From Clostridium ljungdahlii DSM 13528 (lineage in GTDB: Bacteria; Bacillota; Clostridia; Clostridiales; Clostridiaceae), in NCBI RefSeq assembly GCF_000143685.1, contig NC_014328.1:1612001-1676000 (forward strand): 64,000 bases of DNA, read 5' to 3'. Positions 38,801 through 47,463 of the stretch are shown piece by piece; positions within the stretch are counted from its first letter, which is position 1, and each line of letters opens with the position of its first letter. The notes under the pieces were generated by a model that was not told the DNA's origin, did not search any database, and was given only the letters and a program-made list of their open reading frames with translations. The position numbers were made by a program, and so were the translations under genes.

Positions 38801-39745
38801 TTGAAAATAAATAGGCTTATTGCAATTGTTGTCATGCTTTTAAATAGAAAGAAAATATCTGCAGCAGAATTGGCTGAAAAATTTGAGGTATCTGTAAGAA
38901 CTATTTATAGAGACATTGAAGCAATTAACATGTCAGGGATTCCCATAGCATCTCAGTCCGGAAATAATGGAGGTTTTTACATTGTGGACAATTATAAAAT
39001 CAACCATCAGTTTTTAACGTTGGATGACATGATTTCCATAGTAGAAGCTTTGAGAAACATAAATGAAGTTTTAAATGATAAAAATGTGGATTTAGCCATT
39101 GAAAAAGTAAAAAATATAGTGCCAGATGAAAAGAAGAGTGATTTCAATTTGCATTTTAAACAAATATTTATAGATACTTTGCCCTGGGGCTTTAAAAAAT
39201 CTAGTGAAGAAAATGAGAAGTATAATATGATATATGAGGCTTTAGAGAACAAGAAGTGCATGTCTTTTAACTATAGAAATGCAAAAAGTGAATATATTTC
39301 GAGAAAGGTGGAACCCATAACCCTTGTTTTTAAAGGTTTTGGGTGGTATTTATTTTCTTTTTGCAATTTAAGGCAGGATTACAGGATATTTAAACTTTCT
39401 AGAATGGATACTTTGAGTATTTTAAATGAAGATATTCATAAAGGTAGAATTTCTTATGAAAAATATTTAAGCATGAATAAAGTTGAAAAGCTGCCTACAA
39501 AACTTACTCTTAAATTTTCAGAAAAAGTTAGATATAGGGTAGAAGATTCTTTTGATAAGGATGAAATGACCTTTCAAGAAGATGGAAGCATCATAGTAAA
39601 TATTAAATTTTTGGAGGATGAATGGATTTATTCCATGATACTTGGCTATGGGGAATATGTAGAGGTAATAAAACCTCTTCATGTAAGAGAGATTATAAAA
39701 AATAGATGCAAAAAAATGAATGATATTTACGAAAAACAAAATTAA
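38801..39745 (+). CDS. HTH / WYL-domain transcriptional regulator
   Basis: A 314-aa regulator from TTG 38801 with GGAGGA eight bases upstream. The N-terminal winged helix (ISAAELAEKFEVSVRTIYRD) is of the DeoR/HTH_11 type. The middle holds the WYL domain near 150-225, in which FNYRNAKSEYISRKVEPI and FGWYLFSFCNLRQDYRIFKL carry the ligand-binding arginines, and a WCX tail follows. WYL domains sense nucleotides, ssDNA or small ligands and often control defence or stress genes. It is the last gene of the DUF6323-DUF6179 unit and presumably controls it. Confidence 0.9.
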   Translation: MKINRLIAIVVMLLNRKKISAAELAEKFEVSVRTIYRDIEAINMSGIPIASQSGNNGGFYIVDNYKINHQFLTLDDMISIVEALRNINEVLNDKNVDLAIEKVKNIVPDEKKSDFNLHFKQIFIDTLPWGFKKSSEENEKYNMIYEALENKKCMSFNYRNAKSEYISRKVEPITLVFKGFGWYLFSFCNLRQDYRIFKLSRMDTLSILNEDIHKGRISYEKYLSMNKVEKLPTKLTLKFSEKVRYRVEDSFDKDEMTFQEDGSIIVNIKFLEDEWIYSMILGYGEYVEVIKPLHVREIIKNRCKKMNDIYEKQN

Positions 39746-39790
39746 ACCTGACATAATGCTGTCAAAGCTTCCCTGTATAATAAAAATATA

Positions 39791-39973
39791 AACAGAGTTC
39801 TTGGTTTCAGGTGGAGTTTTTTCTCCACCTGAAACTTAGAAATCGTTATCCAGGGGCGTAGCAGCCGTTATACCCCATTTTATAAGAAAAGCAGATATCC
39901 TAAATCTTTGATTTGGTGATAGTCGATTTCATAGAGTGCGATGGGGGTATTACGGCTGGTAGCCATCGGATAA
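39791..39973 (-). repeat. Structured RNA-like repeat, copy C
   Basis: Minus-strand full-length form, read from 39973 to 39791. TTATCC pairs with GGATAA; AGCCGT with ACGGCT; ATACCCC with GGGGTAT. The insert CACTCTATGAAATCGACTAT is shared with copy B. The distal hairpin TTTCAGGTGGAG/CTCCACCTGAAA has a 12-bp stem whose bases differ from copy B at two paired positions. AGAACTCTGTTTAT ends it. It lies between the WYL gene and the zinc-ribbon gene, antisense to both. Confidence 0.8.
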
Positions 39974-40001
39974 ATTAACCCATAGGGAAGGAGAATATTA
40001 T

Positions 40002-40724
40002 ATGAAACAAAAATACTGTCAAAGTTGTGGAATGCCAATGAGTGAGGAACTTTATGGTACTGAAAAGAATAATAAAAAAAATCAGGAATATTGTATTTAC
40101 TGTTATGAAAATGGAGATTTTAAACAGCCAGATTTAACTATGGAACAGATGATTGAGGCTTCTGTACCTTTTATGGTTCAAAAGGGAATGAAGGAAAGTG
40201 AAGCAAGGGGTCTTATGGCAAACTGTCTTCCAAATTTGAAAAGGTGGAGAAAGAGCAAAATAACCTGTAAAACAGTTAAAAAGGATCAAATTATATTGGT
40301 TGGAAAAGAAATAAGGACTACTAATGAAGGTGGCAAATGCAAGGCTGCAATTGAAAAACTCTGGAAAGAATTCAGTGAGCAAAAGCTTGAGGATAAAATA
40401 CCCAATAAGTTGAAGAACGGTGAAGTTTTAGGATTATATAGTGAGTATGAAAATAAAGAATTTGGGCATTATTCTTATATGGTTGGACTTCAAGTAAAAG
40501 ATATAGGTAACATACCTGATGGTATGACATATAAAGTAATTCCGGCATCTAAATATTATGTGGTAACAGTAAAGGGAAAAATGCCGGAAAGCATTGGAGA
40601 AGCCTGGGGATATATATGGAATGCTGATATTGAAAGAACATATACAGGAGATTTTGAGATTTATGATGAGAGATATGATGGGAGTGAAAATTCCGAAGTG
40701 GATATATATGTGGCTGTAAAGTAA
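40002..40724 (+). CDS. Zinc-ribbon protein with GyrI-like effector-binding domain
   Basis: A 240-aa protein. Residues 1-80 form a putative zinc ribbon (CQSCGMP, then CIYCYENG, and the helical tail TMEQMIEASVPFMVQKGM). The C-terminal part (about 85-240) is a GyrI/AraC-type effector-binding domain: GLYSEYENKEFGHYSYMVGL, the glutamate-containing strand VVTVKGKMPESIGEAWGYIW and a final acidic strand. Such domains bind small hydrophobic drugs. AAGGAGAA is the RBS. No DNA-binding helix-turn-helix is present, so it may sequester drugs or act as an adaptor, which fits the MATE gene that follows on the other strand. Confidence 0.82.
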   Translation: MKQKYCQSCGMPMSEELYGTEKNNKKNQEYCIYCYENGDFKQPDLTMEQMIEASVPFMVQKGMKESEARGLMANCLPNLKRWRKSKITCKTVKKDQIILVGKEIRTTNEGGKCKAAIEKLWKEFSEQKLEDKIPNKLKNGEVLGLYSEYENKEFGHYSYMVGLQVKDIGNIPDGMTYKVIPASKYYVVTVKGKMPESIGEAWGYIWNADIERTYTGDFEIYDERYDGSENSEVDIYVAVK

Positions 40725-40728
40725 TCCA

Positions 40729-42102
40729 TTAAAATTTTTCACTCACTCCAACTTGATTAAAATCTTCCTTTAATGCTTTATTTAAAAAGTAAAAAGAGGT
40801 TAAAACAGCGGATGCATCAGTTATAGGGTAGGCAGCCCAGGCACCTTTTATACCAAAAAGTTGAACAAGTAGTATGGCTAAAGGGATAAACACTATGATT
40901 TCTCTATATATTGAAAGTAAGAAACTTTTTTTAGCTTCACCAATTGCCTGATAATAGTTTATTACTACATAATATATTCCTGTTAAGGGAATTAGACATA
41001 TGCATAGTCTGAATGCTTTAACTGTTTTATTTAAAAGGGTAGTATCGTTTAAGAAAAAGCCTATGATATAATTTGGAAATAGCATAAAGATTGACCAAAG
41101 TGCAAAAGAGGTTATTAGAACTACTTTAATTGAAGTATTTAAAACCTTTTTAACTTTATCATAGTTTTCAGCACCAAAATTATAAGCCACTATAGGCTGC
41201 ATTGCAGAACTTATGCCTATTATGGTTACAAATAGAAACATAGAAATTTTAGTTATTACTCCTACCATGACAATGGCAGATTCTCCGCCCTCAGTATAAA
41301 GAAGGTTGTTTAGAACTACAGTAACTAAGGCATCCTCAATTTCTATTATAAAGGTGGAGAATCCAACGGTAATTATGCCCCATATAATTTCTTTTGTAAC
41401 TGAATTGTGAATGGAATGCATTGAAAATTCCATATGAAATTCCCTTATGATATTTTTAAACTTGTAAAATGCAAAGGTAAAGGCAGTTATTTGAGACAAT
41501 ACAGTAGCTATAGCAGCACCTTCTATTTTAAAGTGTAATTTAACTATTAATATATAGTTGATTAAAATATTTAAAGTAACACCTATTAAATTAGTATATA
41601 GAAGAGCTTTTGTCTTTTTTAGAGAAATCATAATATAACAGGCCACTACTGATAAGGACTGGAAAATGCCTCCTAAAAGTAGTATAGACACATATTTGTT
41701 AACTAGAGGATAAGTTAGATTGTCTGCACCTAATACATAAAAAATTGGCCTTCTAAATATAAAAATAATTAATGAAACTATTGTAAGTGATATTAGAACC
41801 AAACTAAAAGAAGTAAATACTATTTTTTTAAATTCTGAATAATTCTTTTCGCCTAAACTTCTAGCGGCATAAGTGGAAGCTCCTACAGCTATCAAAAGCC
41901 CAAGGGCTACTAATAATTTTTGAATTGGGAATGCTATAGTAATAGCTGCTAGTGTAGTAACTCCTATGTAGTGTCCTACATACACCGTGTCTACAATATT
42001 GTAAAGCTCAGATACCAAAAGTGCGAACACAGAAGGTATGGCAAATTTTAAAAGTAATTTTCTTATTTTACCTTGTTTAAGAGTATTATTTTCAATTTCC
42101 AT
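40729..42102 (-). CDS. MATE family efflux transporter
   Basis: A 457-aa membrane protein with 12 predicted helices, exporting drugs or metabolites by sodium or proton antiport. Visible marks are PSVFALLVSELYNIVDTVYV near the N terminus and the pseudo-repeated GISSAMQPIVAYNFGAENY segment in mid protein. The start at 42102 is six bases after GAGGTG; an in-frame GTG nine bases upstream overlaps this RBS. It is convergent with the GyrI-like gene (4 bp between stops). Substrate unknown. Confidence 0.9.
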   Translation of the reverse strand: MEIENNTLKQGKIRKLLLKFAIPSVFALLVSELYNIVDTVYVGHYIGVTTLAAITIAFPIQKLLVALGLLIAVGASTYAARSLGEKNYSEFKKIVFTSFSLVLISLTIVSLIIFIFRRPIFYVLGADNLTYPLVNKYVSILLLGGIFQSLSVVACYIMISLKKTKALLYTNLIGVTLNILINYILIVKLHFKIEGAAIATVLSQITAFTFAFYKFKNIIREFHMEFSMHSIHNSVTKEIIWGIITVGFSTFIIEIEDALVTVVLNNLLYTEGGESAIVMVGVITKISMFLFVTIIGISSAMQPIVAYNFGAENYDKVKKVLNTSIKVVLITSFALWSIFMLFPNYIIGFFLNDTTLLNKTVKAFRLCICLIPLTGIYYVVINYYQAIGEAKKSFLLSIYREIIVFIPLAILLVQLFGIKGAWAAYPITDASAVLTSFYFLNKALKEDFNQVGVSEKF

Positions 42103-42284
42103 AAATTTCACCTCAATAAGTTAAGCTATTAAAAAGTAGGCTTAACTTTTTCTATAGTTAAATTATAATGCTTTTTGGCAAAATTTACATTCACTTAAAG
42201 GTTCATAAAAAGGTACTATGTCGTTATAGCGTGAAAATAGTCACATTATTGAAATAGCATAATAGCACCTGTTTTAATATATTA

Positions 42285-44351
42285 TTAGACCTCTTTTATT
42301 AGAATTAATAGAGCACCATAACCTTTGAGTTTAGCTCGTATATTAAATACAGTACTTTTTTTAAAACTTTTAAAATGTATATTTGGAAAAGAAGCTTTGT
42401 GAAGAATCTGTTTTTCTTCTTTGCCTAGTCTTTTGGGTTTTCCCATATCAACCCAGTAATTGTATGAGGAACCGGATTTTTCATTCATTTCATAAGTAGT
42501 TATTTTTATAGATGAAGGTATATTTACTATATTTATTGAAAGTTTTTGTACAGCAGCGTTTTTCACAGCTCTAAGTTTTGAAAAATTCTCAAAAGGAATC
42601 AGTTTATTTATATTGTCATGGTGGTTGTAGAGTAAGATTTGATACTCATTATTAGATTTTGTAACTATATACCCTTTGTCTTTAGCAACTAAAGTGTCTC
42701 CAAGTTTATTCAACAAGTAATAGGCATAATAAGAAGGCTTTTTTATTCCCTTGTTATTTATAAGTCCTGGGTATCCAAAAAACACTTCATTAGTCAAGTT
42801 AATTTGTTTATCTAACACATCAAAGGCTCTTAAAAAGTTTAAAGAATTTGTATTGTTTATTACACTATGTATAATATAGGGCAGCATATATGTGGTATCG
42901 TAGATAAAATCTATGCTGTCTTTTGTATAAAATGCATCTTTAATTATTTCAAGTTTATATTTTGTAGATAAAAGTTCTGTTACTTTATTTATAACAGCAG
43001 GCTCTAGAGTAGAGTCAAATTGAAATTTAAAGGAATCTAAGTTTAAACTATCTAAGTCATTAAAATAATTTAAGAAAGATTTTATAGCTAATAGAAAGCT
43101 TGAAGTAGAGAAGCCAGTATCATTTAAGACTATAATAGGTTTTATATTAAGTGTATCTAAAAATTCAAGTACATCCCGAGCTCTATTCCAATTATAGAAC
43201 TTAGACTCTGGAAATATACACATATCTTCGCTGAAAATATTTAAAAGTCTGGCATAGATAAAGCCTATTTCTTCCTGAAGAACTCCTAATATATCTTTGT
43301 TATCTTCCAGGAGAAGTTCAAAGGCATTTCCTACATTTAATATATCTTTAAAATTTTTGCTGAACTTTCCAAGGTCATCTCCCATATTTATATTTATCTT
43401 TGTTATTTTATCTTCATAATTGAACCTGTCATAGTCCTCCAAATAATGATTTATATACTGAAGGCTTTCTTCTAGATTAAAAAATTCAATGATTTTTTGT
43501 TTTTCAAAAGTCTCATCATTTATTTTGAATTTTTTTCTATATTGAAGGGGAGTGTAGTTATATTGAATTTTAAAATGTTTGTTAAAGTACCTGGTATGCG
43601 AAAATCCTACTTCTTCTGAAATTTCAGATATAGTTTTATCTGTATCTAAAAGAAGTTTTAGGGCCTCTTCAACTCTATTTGAATTCAATAAATCTGTAAA
43701 ACTGTATCCTGTGACATCCTTTATACCGTGGGACAAGTAGTCAGTACTTAAGAATTCTTTTTTTGCAATATCCTGCAGTGTTATGTTATCGTTATAATTA
43801 TTAAATATGTATTTGGAAATTCTGTGATACCTTTCAAGCTGTTCTTCTTTTTCCTTTAAATCTTCATTTTCATACATTAAATAATGAAAATTGTTTATGA
43901 GATGATAGAGAAGGTCTATAAGGATAGTTTCGATTTCTTCATCGTAGTTATCTTGTTTTTGAATTAACTCACAAGCTATTTTAGCTAAAAAGGTTCTTAA
44001 AATATCATATTCTTCACTTTCTTGAGCCCTGTCATCTGTGGTATTGGTAAAGAAAAACATGTTTTCAATATCACTGTAGTATTTTTCAAAAAAATAAGGA
44101 TCTATATGAAATACTAAGACTCTATTATCTGCATCACTGCTTACAATACTGTGGGTTTCATCTATGTTTACTATTTCTATGTCTTTTTCTATGAGTTCAT
44201 ATTTGTCAGATTCTATGGTGATATAAAGAGTGCCCTTTAGGACATAAAGTATTTCTATTGAATTATGCCAGTGGAGAGGATAATTCATTATATTTGTTAA
44301 ATTTATAGAAACAGGTATATTTGAAGGATAATTTATATATTTTCTCCTCAT
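42285..44351 (-). CDS. AraC-family regulator fused to a GH39-like domain
   Basis: A 688-aa protein. Order: N-terminal cupin (PLHWHNSIEILYVLKGTLY near 25-45), AraC helix-turn-helix pair (about 185-280: ITLQDIAKKEFLSTDYLSHG, ISEEVGFSHTRYFNKHFK), then a 400-residue domain resembling glycoside hydrolase 39 / beta-xylosidase (INMGDDLGKFSKNFKDILN, FYNWNRARDVLEFLDTLNIK). The hydrolase part probably senses or binds a glycoside rather than degrading it. AAAGGAG ten bases before ATG 44351 sets the start. It is a single gene; the target genes are not adjacent, unless it controls the MATE transporter. Confidence 0.8.
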   Translation of the reverse strand: MRRKYINYPSNIPVSINLTNIMNYPLHWHNSIEILYVLKGTLYITIESDKYELIEKDIEIVNIDETHSIVSSDADNRVLVFHIDPYFFEKYYSDIENMFFFTNTTDDRAQESEEYDILRTFLAKIACELIQKQDNYDEEIETILIDLLYHLINNFHYLMYENEDLKEKEEQLERYHRISKYIFNNYNDNITLQDIAKKEFLSTDYLSHGIKDVTGYSFTDLLNSNRVEEALKLLLDTDKTISEISEEVGFSHTRYFNKHFKIQYNYTPLQYRKKFKINDETFEKQKIIEFFNLEESLQYINHYLEDYDRFNYEDKITKININMGDDLGKFSKNFKDILNVGNAFELLLEDNKDILGVLQEEIGFIYARLLNIFSEDMCIFPESKFYNWNRARDVLEFLDTLNIKPIIVLNDTGFSTSSFLLAIKSFLNYFNDLDSLNLDSFKFQFDSTLEPAVINKVTELLSTKYKLEIIKDAFYTKDSIDFIYDTTYMLPYIIHSVINNTNSLNFLRAFDVLDKQINLTNEVFFGYPGLINNKGIKKPSYYAYYLLNKLGDTLVAKDKGYIVTKSNNEYQILLYNHHDNINKLIPFENFSKLRAVKNAAVQKLSINIVNIPSSIKITTYEMNEKSGSSYNYWVDMGKPKRLGKEEKQILHKASFPNIHFKSFKKSTVFNIRAKLKGYGALLILIKEV

Positions 44352-44480
44352 ATATATTGAACTCCTTTCTTCTTTAGGGAAAAGAAGGGCCAAGCCCTAG
44401 CAATACTTTTTAAAATTATAACCAGTATAATATATGAAAAAAGTTTTTTCAAGCAAGTGGGAATTTGTTTGTTAAAAAGT

Positions 44481-44700
44481 ATGATTGATTTGTGATAATG
44501 TCTTAGTATACCATTTGCAATTATGTCCCCAATAAATAAAAAATAGTGCTAAAATATACTTCATAACAACATATAAATAAAGTGAATATAATTAGAAAGG
44601 TACAATTAAATATGAGGTTATTAAGAAATTAGTAGAAACAAATGGAAATAAGAAAAGCTGCCGCATTATTGTTGCCAATTAAAGCTACAATTCCGTTATC
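44481..44700 (+). mobile_element. IS remnant, left end plus transposase N terminus (ISNCY-like)
   Basis: Bases from ATGATTGATTTGTGATAATG to AATTAGAAAGGTACA match the reverse strand of 58880-58999 with scattered changes, so both copies descend from one IS left end. The reading that follows gives YEVIKKLVETNGNKK, then a one-base shift to KAAALLLPIKATIPL: the helix-turn-helix start of an ISNCY/IS1202-like transposase. The rest of the transposase is missing. 44394-44480 and 44701-44763 hold nothing that I recognise. Confidence 0.7.
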
Positions 44701-44763
44701 TTTTTGTGTTGAATCCCAAACACTTCAAGTATTTTACAGATATGTTTAGTAGTATGTTTTGTA

Positions 44764-46437
44764 TCATTTTACAGGAATATTGTTATAACTTAGTACTTTA
44801 ATTAATTCCAGACCGATTTCCAGTTCTAGACGGTTATAATAATTTTCTAAATCAATGTTGCAAATTTTGTTTATTTTTTCCAATCTATACAAAATGGTTT
44901 TATAATGTACAAATAGAACATGGGCAGCTTTTGAGGCATTACCATTGTTTTCAAGATAAATCCTTAGTGTTTCAAGTAATTGGGTATTATATTTTTCATC
45001 ATGTTTTTTAAGATTAATTAATTCTTTAGGTATAATTTCTAGTAAGGAATCTCTATCATCTACTTTACTTACTAATCTTAAAACTCCTAAGTCCTTGAAA
45101 CTAATAATAGCATTTTTAGAATAGATGGTGGAACCAAGCGCAATAGCATCTTTTGCTTCTCTATAGCTCTTATATATTAGTTTAAGATTATCTACTGGTT
45201 TTCCTATACCGGAGACTACTTTAATATCTTCATATTCTTCAATAATTTTTTTCTGAATGCTATTAAAAATATCCTTTATAGAAGCAAGAGTAATTTCAAC
45301 ATCTTGCTCATCCATTGACCATAAAGTAATTACTGTATTACTTAACTTACCAATTATGCAGTGGTGGTTTTTATGCTGAATTTTTCTTGAGGCCAATTTG
45401 AAAATTTTATCATAAATATCTTCATGTTTTAGATTTGGATTTTTTAATTTTGTTTTTGAAGAGCTAATAATGTCTAATAGTATTACTGAGTATTTTCCTT
45501 TAATATTTAAACCAATAAGACTGGATCTTTCTAAAAGCATTTTTTCATCAGTAACTTTATTATTTATAAGATCATAAATTAAATCATTTATAAATCTTTC
45601 TTCAATGGTTTTCATTGCAATGTGCTTTTTCATTTCAATTAGAGTAGCAGTAGTCGCAACTTCCAGAGTAAAATAATCAGTATCCTTTAGTTTTTTATTG
45701 ATTTCAAAAATACAAATATAAGCTTTTACATTATTTTGAACAGTTATAGGAAAGAAAATTTCAGATATTTCCTTATTTGAACTGTTATTAGATATTTGGA
45801 CAGCTTGTGCAAAGTAGTACAAATTATGAAAATCATTTCTGATAGCTGAACTTTTAATTTTAAAGTATTTATCCAAATATTTATCTGTTGAGGCAATACA
45901 TTTGTTATCTATGTCAAATACAGCAACTGGATTACCTATGGATTTTTTAAAATAATCTAATATTGCCTGAAGACCTAATTCTTTTAAAGATATATAAGAG
46001 AATGCATCATAAATTTTTTTGATTCTATTTAATTCATTTAGATAACTTTGGTTAATTTGCAGTAAAAGTAGATTGATAATTTTGGAAACCGGCTCATTTG
46101 TTACTATGTATATTATTGATATTTTAAGTCCTTTTTCATATTGAACAAATATATTAGAAATGTTTTTATTAATAATGTTATCTTCCTTATTGCTAAATAA
46201 AATTAAAGTAATATTTTTATTTGAAAGCTTAGTTAATGTTTTGATAATATTATCTTTGGTCAAATCAAAAGTTTTTAAATTAAGAATATATAAAGAATTT
46301 GGCTGAATATCATCATTGTTGTCACAGTCATCAGTAAAAACTGTAGAAAGAAAATTATCATCATAAGGATATTCTTTTAGAATGTAATATTCGCAAATAA
46401 CTTTATTTTTAAGAAATTCGATTAAAATGTTTAACAA
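44764..46437 (-). CDS. PucR/CdaR-type transcriptional regulator (2)
   Basis: A protein of about 557 aa. N-terminal PucR-like domain, a GAF-like middle part (DYFKKSIGNPVAVFDIDNKC) and a C-terminal PucR helix-turn-helix (NASKAAHVLFVHYKTILYRL). The TTG at 46437 (LLNILIEFLKNK) is preferred because GAGGTG lies seven bases upstream; an open frame runs back to 46473 and would place the operator palindrome partly inside the gene. It is the only regulator near the allantoin cluster and the likely ureide-responsive activator. A 12-bp dyad sits directly before it. Confidence 0.85.
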   Translation of the reverse strand: MLNILIEFLKNKVICEYYILKEYPYDDNFLSTVFTDDCDNNDDIQPNSLYILNLKTFDLTKDNIIKTLTKLSNKNITLILFSNKEDNIINKNISNIFVQYEKGLKISIIYIVTNEPVSKIINLLLLQINQSYLNELNRIKKIYDAFSYISLKELGLQAILDYFKKSIGNPVAVFDIDNKCIASTDKYLDKYFKIKSSAIRNDFHNLYYFAQAVQISNNSSNKEISEIFFPITVQNNVKAYICIFEINKKLKDTDYFTLEVATTATLIEMKKHIAMKTIEERFINDLIYDLINNKVTDEKMLLERSSLIGLNIKGKYSVILLDIISSSKTKLKNPNLKHEDIYDKIFKLASRKIQHKNHHCIIGKLSNTVITLWSMDEQDVEITLASIKDIFNSIQKKIIEEYEDIKVVSGIGKPVDNLKLIYKSYREAKDAIALGSTIYSKNAIISFKDLGVLRLVSKVDDRDSLLEIIPKELINLKKHDEKYNTQLLETLRIYLENNGNASKAAHVLFVHYKTILYRLEKINKICNIDLENYYNRLELEIGLELIKVLSYNNIPVK

Positions 46438-46459
46438 TTGGAACACCTCTATATAAATC

Positions 46460-46500
46460 ATTATCGTATACAAAAAGAATATATTATTGTATACGATAAT
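46460..46500. promoter_or_regulatory. Palindromic operator upstream of the second PucR gene
   Basis: ATTATCGTATAC (46460-46471) and GTATACGATAAT (46489-46500) are perfect inverted arms of 12 bp, 17 bp apart. Each arm contains GTATAC. It overlaps the region where the promoter of the regulator must lie and is a strong candidate for autoregulation. Confidence 0.7.
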
Positions 46501-46565
46501 AATTTATAATATTCCTCTATTTTTGCTTAAAAGAATTATTTACTTTAAATAATTCAAGAAGGGGT

Positions 46566-46653
46566 TGTCGCACTAAAAATAGATTCTACAACATATTGTG
46601 TTAGCAAGTGACTTGCAAAACAATGTGTTGTATGTAAATTCCTTAGTGCGACA
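46566..46653. repeat. Long hairpin repeat
   Basis: Outer arms TGTCGCACTAA (46566-46576) and TTAGTGCGACA (46643-46653). Inner arms are TACAACATATTGTGTT with AACAATGTGTTGTA and, at the tip, GCAAGT/ACTTGC. It is followed by GTCCC like the hairpin at 11106-11136, whose arms share GCACTAA/TTAGTGC. It lies 24 bp from the 3' end of the nitroreductase gene and may end its transcript. Confidence 0.7.
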
Positions 46654-46677
46654 GTCCCTTGATAATAATTCATACTG

Positions 46678-47211
46678 CTACTTTAAGTATTTATTTAAAT
46701 AACTATTCAAATATACTTTATTGTAATTTAAGTTTTCTTCTGTCAAAGGATCTTTTTGCTCACCTGGGAAGCCTACAGAGATTACTGCTAGAATGTTTAT
46801 GTTTTCAGGAACATTAAACAAGTTTCTAATGTATTCTTCTGAGGATGTATTTTCATTATAATTTCTATTTCTTACTTGAATCCAACAAGAACCTAGGTCT
46901 ATTTCTTGAGATAACAAATGGATATTACTTGCTGCAATTGAAGCATCTTCTATCCATACATCACTTAGCAAGGAATTACCCATAACGATAATTCCAAGAT
47001 CAGCATTTTTTAAAAATGAGGCATCTGGTTTGAAATTAGAAAGTTTACTTAATAAGTTTTTATCTTTAACAATAATAAATTCACAAGATTTAGAATTTTT
47101 AGATGTTGGTGAGAATAATGCAGCTTGTATTAAGTTTAATATTTTTTCATCGCAAACTTTTTCATTTGTGTATTTTCTTATACTTCTTCTCTTTTTTAAT
47201 AGTTCGAGCAT
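46678..47211 (-). CDS. Nitroreductase family protein (1)
   Basis: A 177-aa FMN-dependent NAD(P)H oxidoreductase. The N-terminal RRSIRKYTNEKVCDE block binds the FMN phosphate, SPTSKNSKSCEFIIV follows, and GSCWIQVRN sits where these enzymes bind flavin. These enzymes reduce nitro, quinone or other electrophiles; the true substrate is rarely known. It is read away from the allantoin cluster, sharing the 252-bp operator region with allE, so it may be co-regulated. A second nitroreductase is at 59285. Confidence 0.9.
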   Translation of the reverse strand: MLELLKKRRSIRKYTNEKVCDEKILNLIQAALFSPTSKNSKSCEFIIVKDKNLLSKLSNFKPDASFLKNADLGIIVMGNSLLSDVWIEDASIAASNIHLLSQEIDLGSCWIQVRNRNYNENTSSEEYIRNLFNVPENINILAVISVGFPGEQKDPLTEENLNYNKVYLNSYLNKYLK

Positions 47212-47284
47212 CTTTATATCCTCCTTTTAATAAATTGTTTCTTAATATAAATAGTAACATAAAATTGATTAAAAAATGTATCTA

Positions 47285-47369
47285 TTATGGATAAAACGTT
47301 TAATGTTGTTTATCCATAACAAGTGATATAAGAGAAAATTTATAGAAGTTTATTATCCAAAATAGATAA
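47285..47369. promoter_or_regulatory. Operators between the nitroreductase and the allantoin cluster
   Basis: TTATGGATAAA (47285-47295) and TTTATCCATAA (47309-47319) form a perfect 11-bp dyad with a 13-bp gap. A partial copy, TTATCCAAAATAGATAA, lies at 47353-47369. The sites are 100-180 bp before allE. They are likely binding sites for the PucR-type activator. The rest of the 252-bp region is very AT-rich and I see no clear -35/-10 pair. Confidence 0.65.
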
Positions 47370-47463
47370 TTTCCATTTCCTTATTTTAGAATATATAGTA
47401 ATTTATTTTACAAAATTTATAAAATATAGAAAATAATTTAAAAAATTTAGGAGGGGTTATAAA

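Noticed and set aside
46566..46653. CRISPR-like repeat
   Set aside because: It is a single nested hairpin with no direct repeats or spacers; no cas gene is in the window.
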